NCBI RefSeq assembly: GCF_050871315.1
Contig: NZ_JBJLRE010000005.1
Origin: Kineococcus gynurae
GTDB lineage: Bacteria; Actinomycetota; Actinomycetes; Actinomycetales; Kineococcaceae
Direction: 5' to 3' (one strand)
DNA: 64,000 nucleotides
The translations under genes and the position numbers were made by a program. This document shows positions 59,845-64,000 of the stretch, piece after piece. The notes under the pieces were generated by a model, which was not told the origin of the DNA, searched no databases, and saw nothing but the letters and a program-made list of their open reading frames with translations. Numbering within the stretch: the first letter of the stretch is position 1; each line of letters begins with the position of its first letter.

Positions 59845-61589
59845 GCGGAGTCCTGGGACGGGCCCGCGAGCTCACCCCCGAGATCGCCCAGGGGCTGGGC
59901 GTCACCCTGGCCATCGCCGCGGCGACGACGCTCGGCAAGCTCGTCGTCCCGGTCGCGGTCCAGCAGACGATCGACTCGGGGGTCCGGGCCGCGGGCGGGC
60001 CCGACGTCACCCGGGTGGTCACCATCTGCGCCGTCGCCGCACTGGTCGTGCTGGTCACCACGGGGACGGCCTGGATCGTCAACGTCCGGCTGTTCCGGGC
60101 GACCGAGGCCGGTCTGGCGACGTTGCGCAACCGCGCCTTCCGGCACGTGCACGACCTGGCCGCGCTCACCCAGAGCAGCGAGCGACGCGGGTCCCTCGTG
60201 TCGCGGGTGACCAGCGACGTGGACACCATCTCGACCTTCCTGCAGACGGGGATGCTCGTCCTCGTCCTGTCGCTGGGGCAGGTCCTGCTGACCACGGTCG
60301 TCATGGTCGCCTACTCCTGGCAGCTGGCCCTCGTCGTGATCGGGTGCTTCGTCCCGCTGGTCCTGGCCCGGCACCGCCTGCAACGGCCGGTGGCCCGCGC
60401 CTACGCCGCGGTCCGGGTCCGGATGGGCGAGATGCTGGGGGCGATCTCCGAGACCGTCGTCGGCGCCGACGTCATCCGCGCGCACGCGGCCGAGGCCCGG
60501 TCCTGGCGGACCGTGGACGCGGCGGTCGAGGCGCACCGGCGCCAGGCCGTCACCGCACAGGTCGCGACCGCGACCACGTTCTCGGCGGGTGTCGCGGTCT
60601 CGGGGCTCGTGGTGGCCCTGGTCGTCGTCGTGGGGACGCTGCTGGGGGTGGACGACCGGCTGAGCCTCGGGGAGCTGCTGGCGTTCCTGTTCCTCACCCA
60701 GCTCTGGGTGGGGCCGGTGCAGGCGACGACCGAGGTGCTCAACGAGCTGCAGAACGCGCTGGCGGGGTGGCGACGCGTGGTCGAGCTGATCGACACGCCC
60801 GTCGTCGTCCCCGACCCGCCGGCGGAGCGGGTGGCTCAGCTGCCACCGGGACCGGTCGCGGTGTCGGTCGAGGGGGTGTCGTACCGCTACCCGGGCACCG
60901 ACCGGGCGGTGCTCACCGACGTCCGGCTGCAGCTGGCCCCGGGGTCGCGCACGGCCGTGGTGGGCGAGACCGGTTCGGGCAAGACGACCCTGTCGCGGCT
61001 GCTGACCCGGCTGGTCGACCCGGTCGAGGGCCGGGTGCTGCTCTCCGGCGTCGACGCCCGTGACCTCCCCGGCGCGCAGCTGCACCGGCGGGTCGTCGCG
61101 GTTCCCCAGGAGGGTTTCCTGTTCGACGTGACGGTCGGGGAGAACGTGCGCCGCGGACGTCCGGGCGCCACCGACCGGGACGCGCTGGCCGCGTTCGACG
61201 ACCTCGGTCTCGGCGACTGGGTGGCCGGTCTGCCGGCCGGGCTGGACACCCCGGTGGGGCAGCGCGGGGAGCGCCTCTCCGCCGGTGAGCGTCAGCTCGT
61301 GGCGCTGGCCCGCGCGCACCTGGCCGACCCCGACCTGCTGGTGCTCGACGAGGCGACCTCCTCGGTCGACCCCGCCACCGAGGTCCGGCTGCAGCAGGCC
61401 CTCGAGGGCGTGCTGAGCGGGCGCACGTCGGTGGCCATCGCCCACCGGCTGTCGACGGCGGAGGCGGCCGACCAGGTCGTGGTGGTCGCCGACGGCCGGA
61501 TCGTCGAGGTGGGGCCGGCCACGGAGCTCGCCGTCGCGGGCGGCCCCTACTCCCGGTTGCACGAGGCGTGGACGGCTCAGCGCGACTGA
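59841..61589 (+). CDS. ABC exporter subunit, canonical nucleotide-binding site
   Basis: A 582-residue half-transporter and partner of the preceding gene. Walker A 'GETGSGKTT' (near 374), signature 'LSAGERQLVALARA' (a variant of LSGGQ), Walker B 'LLVLDEATSSVDP' with catalytic Glu, H-loop 'AIAHRLSTAE'. The transmembrane domain keeps the coupling-helix region 'RRGSLVSRVTSDVDTISTFLQTG'. The GTGA overlap with the first gene indicates coupled translation and a fixed stoichiometry. Its 3' end overlaps the convergent exonuclease gene by 13 bases. Confidence 0.9.
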   Translation: MSGVLGRARELTPEIAQGLGVTLAIAAATTLGKLVVPVAVQQTIDSGVRAAGGPDVTRVVTICAVAALVVLVTTGTAWIVNVRLFRATEAGLATLRNRAFRHVHDLAALTQSSERRGSLVSRVTSDVDTISTFLQTGMLVLVLSLGQVLLTTVVMVAYSWQLALVVIGCFVPLVLARHRLQRPVARAYAAVRVRMGEMLGAISETVVGADVIRAHAAEARSWRTVDAAVEAHRRQAVTAQVATATTFSAGVAVSGLVVALVVVVGTLLGVDDRLSLGELLAFLFLTQLWVGPVQATTEVLNELQNALAGWRRVVELIDTPVVVPDPPAERVAQLPPGPVAVSVEGVSYRYPGTDRAVLTDVRLQLAPGSRTAVVGETGSGKTTLSRLLTRLVDPVEGRVLLSGVDARDLPGAQLHRRVVAVPQEGFLFDVTVGENVRRGRPGATDRDALAAFDDLGLGDWVAGLPAGLDTPVGQRGERLSAGERQLVALARAHLADPDLLVLDEATSSVDPATEVRLQQALEGVLSGRTSVAIAHRLSTAEAADQVVVVADGRIVEVGPATELAVAGGPYSRLHEAWTAQRD

Positions 61590-62260
61590 CCCGTGCCCGC
61601 CGGCCGCGTCGCACCCTGGTCCCGGACGAGGAGCCGACGCCGGAGCCGACGCAACCGACCGAGCAGCGTCCGGGTGCGGCTCTGCGTCCGCCGCAACGGC
61701 AGGGGTGTGCCCCCCCGCTCGGCGAGGTGGCGCAACCGGGCCAGGACGGCCACGAGCACCCGGGTGTCGTCCACGGCGTCGTGGGCCCGCACCTGGGGGA
61801 TCCCCCAGTGCGAGGCCAGCGTCGCCAGCTTGTGGTCGGCCACGCCGAGCGGGAGCCGCTGCGCCAGCTCGCACGTGCAGAGACGATGGGCGACGTCGAA
61901 GCGGACCCCCACCCGGGCCGCCTCGGCCTGCAGGAAGCGCCAGTCGAAGCGGGCGTTGTGCGCCACGAAGATGCGCCCCTCCAGCAACCCGGCGATCTCG
62001 GGGGCCACGTCCGCGAACACCGGCGCGCCCGCCAACCGCTCCCGGGTCAGACCGTGGACGTGGACGGGCCCGGGGTCGCAGCCCGGGTCCAGCAGGGTGG
62101 ACCAGACCCGTTGCACGGCACCGGTCGCGTCGAGCTGGGTCACCGCGACCTGGAGCACCCGGTGCTCGGCCGGGTCGAACCCGCTCGTCTCGACGTCGAC
62201 GACGGCGAGGGGGCGCCGCTGGGGGCGCCCGACCCGGTGCAGAACGGTCGGCAGGGACAT
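61577..62260 (-). CDS. DEDDh 3'-5' exonuclease (DnaQ-like)
   Basis: A 227-residue exonuclease. ExoI 'LAVVDVETSGFDP' with Asp and Glu, ExoII 'VAHNARFDWRFLQ', and ExoIII 'AHDAVDDTRVL' with the His and Asp of the DEDDh type are all visible. The C-terminal 35 residues are Arg-rich. This type resembles the epsilon proofreading subunit and stand-alone exonucleases; the polymerase III alpha subunit is not nearby. ATG 62260. Confidence 0.9.
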   Translation of the reverse strand: MSLPTVLHRVGRPQRRPLAVVDVETSGFDPAEHRVLQVAVTQLDATGAVQRVWSTLLDPGCDPGPVHVHGLTRERLAGAPVFADVAPEIAGLLEGRIFVAHNARFDWRFLQAEAARVGVRFDVAHRLCTCELAQRLPLGVADHKLATLASHWGIPQVRAHDAVDDTRVLVAVLARLRHLAERGGTPLPLRRTQSRTRTLLGRLRRLRRRLLVRDQGATRPAGTGQSR

Positions 62261-62318
62261 CAGGACTCTCCTCGGTCAGCTACGCGGGCACCTTGCCACC
62301 CGCCTCCGACACGAGGCC

Positions 62319-63170
62319 TCAGCCCGGTTCCGGTCCCGTCGCCACCGGGCGGGCCGGATCGGTGATCCAGGCCGACCAGGAGCCCGGGTAGAGCACCCCG
62401 TCCAACCCGGCCAACCGGAGGGCCAGCACCTGGTGGGCGCCGGTCACCCCGCTGCCGCAGTACACCCCCACCTCACCCGACGCGGCTCCGAGCCCCGCGA
62501 ACCGCTCCCGCAGGGCGTCGGGCGGCAGGAACCGCCCGGACGCGTCGACGTTCTCGGTCGTCGGGGCGCTGACCGCCCCCGGGACGTGACCCGCCACCGG
62601 GTCCACGGGTTCCTGCTCACCGCGGTAGCGCACGGCGGAACGGGAGTCCAGCAGGGTCCCGGAACGGGCCACCGCGGCCGCCGATCCCGCGTCGAGGGTC
62701 GGCAGCGTCCCCGGCTCGAGGATGACGTCCCCTGGTTCCGGATGCTCCGGCCCTGCCGCCACGGCCGCTCCGGTCGCGACCCAGGCGGCGAGACCGCCGT
62801 CGAGGACCCGCACGTCGCGCAGGCCGGCCCAGGTCAGGACCCACCAGGCCCGGGCGGCGCTGGTCGAGTCACGGGCGTCGTAGACCACGACCCGCGAGTC
62901 CCGCCGCACCCCGGCCCGACGGAGCACCTCGGTCAGACGGTCGCGGTCTGGCAGGGGATGACGCCCCGAACCAGGAGCGTGCGCCCCGGCCAGCTCGGTG
63001 TCCAGGTCGACGAAGACCGCTCCCGGCACGTGACCCGCCTCGTGGTCGATTCGCCCCGGCGGTCCGCCCAGGGTCCAGCGCACGTCGAGCACCACCGGTG
63101 GGCGCCCGGCGTCCGGATCCGCGGACAGCTCGGAGGCCAGGTCCGAGGCGGAGACGAGAAGAGCGGTCAC
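62319..63170 (-). CDS. Thiosulfate/3-mercaptopyruvate sulfurtransferase
   Basis: A 283-residue two-domain rhodanese. The N-terminal inactive domain includes 'VVLDVRWTLGGPPGRIDHEAGHVPGAVFVDLDTEL' with typical rhodanese motifs; the C-terminal domain carries the active Cys in 'VGVYCGSGVTGAHQVLAL', as in SseA/TST enzymes. GTG 63170 overlaps the upstream stop as GTGA (63167-63170). It transfers sulfur to cyanide or thiols. Confidence 0.88.
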   Translation of the reverse strand: MTALLVSASDLASELSADPDAGRPPVVLDVRWTLGGPPGRIDHEAGHVPGAVFVDLDTELAGAHAPGSGRHPLPDRDRLTEVLRRAGVRRDSRVVVYDARDSTSAARAWWVLTWAGLRDVRVLDGGLAAWVATGAAVAAGPEHPEPGDVILEPGTLPTLDAGSAAAVARSGTLLDSRSAVRYRGEQEPVDPVAGHVPGAVSAPTTENVDASGRFLPPDALRERFAGLGAASGEVGVYCGSGVTGAHQVLALRLAGLDGVLYPGSWSAWITDPARPVATGPEPG

Positions 63171-63484
63171 GGGGGCAGTGTGCCGGGTGGTCCGACGCTC
63201 GGGAGGAGGACCCCGCTCACGTCGCGCTCCACACCCTCGCAACGGTCGGCCGCGGCGGCGACGGCCGCCGCGAGGTGGCCGTAGCCGCCCTCCACCTGAG
63301 CGCCGGCGTCGAGCACCGCGTCGAGGAACGCCCGCGCGGCGGTGACGGCTCGTCCCGACGCCCATCCGGGCACCCCATCGGCGTTCCCGACCAGACCGTG
63401 CAGAGCCGCCCCGACGTCGTGGCCGCACCGCTGCAGCGCGGCCGCCACCGACCGCAGCTCCCCGGTGTCGACAGACGTCTGCAC
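63167..63484 (-). CDS. Small helical protein, possibly WXG100-like
   Basis: A 105-residue protein when started at GTG 63484. Two predicted helices flank 'GVPGWASGRAVTAARAFLD', which resembles the WXG turn of ESX-type proteins but reads WASG. The length and helical hairpin shape are right for the family; it may also bind DNA or be unrelated. It is coupled by GTGA to the rhodanese gene and lies next to the rRNA operon terminator. Confidence 0.5.
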   Translation of the reverse strand: MQTSVDTGELRSVAAALQRCGHDVGAALHGLVGNADGVPGWASGRAVTAARAFLDAVLDAGAQVEGGYGHLAAAVAAAADRCEGVERDVSGVLLPSVGPPGTLPP

Positions 63485-63565
63485 GCGATCAAGGGTAGGA
63501 GCGCACGCCGGCACGACGCCGATGTCCACAGGAGGGACCCGGTGGGTGCGGGTGGATGCAGAAAA

Positions 63566-63618
63566 GGGTGTGGGGCCCCCGCAGAAGACGGACCGTCTCC
63601 CACGAGGACCCCACACCC
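63566..63618 (-). terminator. Rho-independent terminator of the rRNA operon
   Basis: In the transcript, GGGTGTGGGG (63618-63609) pairs perfectly with CCCCACACCC (63575-63566) over 10 bp, followed by TTTTC. An inner GACGG/CCGTC hairpin is contained in the loop. It ends transcription about 60 bases after the 5S gene. Confidence 0.85.
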
Positions 63619-63636
63619 CACCCACAAAAGTGAGCG

Positions 63637-63754
63637 GTCCGGCAGTGACCTACTCTCCCACCCAGTCTCCCGAGCAGTACCATCGGCGCTGGCAGGCTTA
63701 GCTTCCGGGTTCGGAATGTAACCGGGCGTTTCCCCACCGCTATGACCACCGGAC
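63637..63754 (-). rRNA. rrf: 5S ribosomal RNA
   Basis: About 118 bases on the minus strand. The ends GTCCGGTGG and CCGGAC pair as helix I, and internal segments GGTCATAGCGG, CCCGGTTACATTCCGAAC and GGGTGGGAGAGTAGG match bacterial 5S rRNA. Ends are set by the terminal pairing and could shift by one or two bases. Confidence 0.95.
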
Positions 63755-63914
63755 CACGAGATCCGAGCACCCAACCCAACAGGTTGGTACCCGAGAACCA
63801 CACAATGGACGCGAACACACACGCAATAGCTACTACAAATCTTTTCGTTGATCGTGACACTCGTGACACCCGCACCACCACCATCCACCCCTTCACGGGT
63901 GATGCTGGTGCGGG
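63755..63914 (-). promoter_or_regulatory. 23S-5S spacer with a long hairpin
   Basis: The spacer is AT-rich for this genome. CCCGCACCA (63869-63877) pairs with TGGTGCGGG (63906-63914), with inner pairs CATC/GATG and ACCC/GGGT, a hairpin directly after the 23S 3' end; it probably serves rRNA processing. No tRNA is present. Confidence 0.6.
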
Positions 63915-64000
63915 AATGTCAAGTCATCGGCCTATTAGTACCGGTCAGCTCCACAACTCTTCAGTCGCTGCTTCCACACCCGGCCTATCAACCCCGTGGT
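63915..64000 (-). rRNA. rrl: 23S ribosomal RNA, 3' end only
   Basis: The reverse complement ends with the conserved 23S 3' sequence containing GGTACTAATAGGCCGATGAC and starts at the window edge with ACCACGGGGTTGATAGGCCGG. The rest lies beyond the window. The exact 3' base is uncertain by a few positions. Confidence 0.93.

Noticed and set aside
63755..63914. tRNA gene in the 23S-5S spacer
   Set aside because: No cloverleaf can be drawn; only the processing hairpin is supported.

Overview
The window is about 74% G+C, uses almost exclusively G/C-ending codons and many GTG starts, and carries a ponA / GT87-type membrane protein / rpsF / ssb / rpsR / rplI / MATE / dnaB block, with an intein in dnaB, in the order known from actinobacterial chromosomes close to oriC (compare Mycobacterium tuberculosis Rv0050-Rv0058). 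I infer a Kineococcus-like actinobacterium (Kineosporiales). The genus is a guess from style and gene content; no search was run.

Layout. 1-5.1 kb: partial VOC protein, RecQ-like helicase with a phosphoribosyltransferase-like tail, DUF3817 membrane protein, then on the minus strand a retron: reverse transcriptase (3005-4339) preceded by a structured non-coding stretch (4344-4525) whose two ends form a 16-bp a1/a2-type pairing, and an upstream NYN-nuclease gene. 5.3-8.2 kb: small conserved proteins and a chemoreceptor. 8.2-19.4 kb: a sugar/polyol module (two ABC ATPases, two permeases, a lipoprotein binding protein and a zinc dehydrogenase in one minus-strand operon, a divergent SorC-family regulator, then three small uncharacterised ORFs and an FGGY kinase). 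19.5-31.9 kb: sirtuin, MFS exporter with divergent LysR regulator, rhomboid-like protein, secreted protein, SDR, AlkA-like glycosylase plus DinB, TSUP permease, a convergent two-component pair, GNAT and NAD-epimerase genes. 32-34.9 kb: dnaB with a 428-residue intein and a cluster of DnaA-box-like sites upstream. 35-38.5 kb: MATE exporter, nitrilase-family amidase, GH15-like lipoprotein. 38.6-46.3 kb: rplI-rpsR-ssb-rpsF, GT87-like membrane protein, bifunctional PBP with an 83-base G run in its N-terminal coding region, and a pseudokinase. 46.4-52.6 kb: molybdopterin oxidoreductase, diguanylate cyclase with a repeat-encoded His/Ser tail, double Lrp regulator with a possible leader ORF, and a WXG100-RNase A-like toxin. 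52.6-63.5 kb: GAF-PP2C-HATPase phosphatase, two acidic tandem paralogues, TIM-barrel isomerase, heterodimeric ABC exporter, DEDDh exonuclease, rhodanese and a small WXG-like protein. 63.6-64 kb: the end of an rRNA operon on the minus strand (23S 3' end, 5S, terminator).

How the parts fit. The dehydrogenase, binding-protein-dependent importer, SorC regulator and FGGY kinase look like one uptake and catabolic system, probably for a polyol such as erythritol or threitol. Pseudokinase, PBP and the GT87-type protein are co-oriented and probably form a cell-envelope operon that leads into the S6/SSB/S18/L9 operon. The most unusual items are the retron with its upstream NYN gene, the 83-base homopolymer in the PBP gene (frame-setting, or an assembly error), the toxin without an adjacent immunity gene, and the sharp codon-usage break inside the chemoreceptor.
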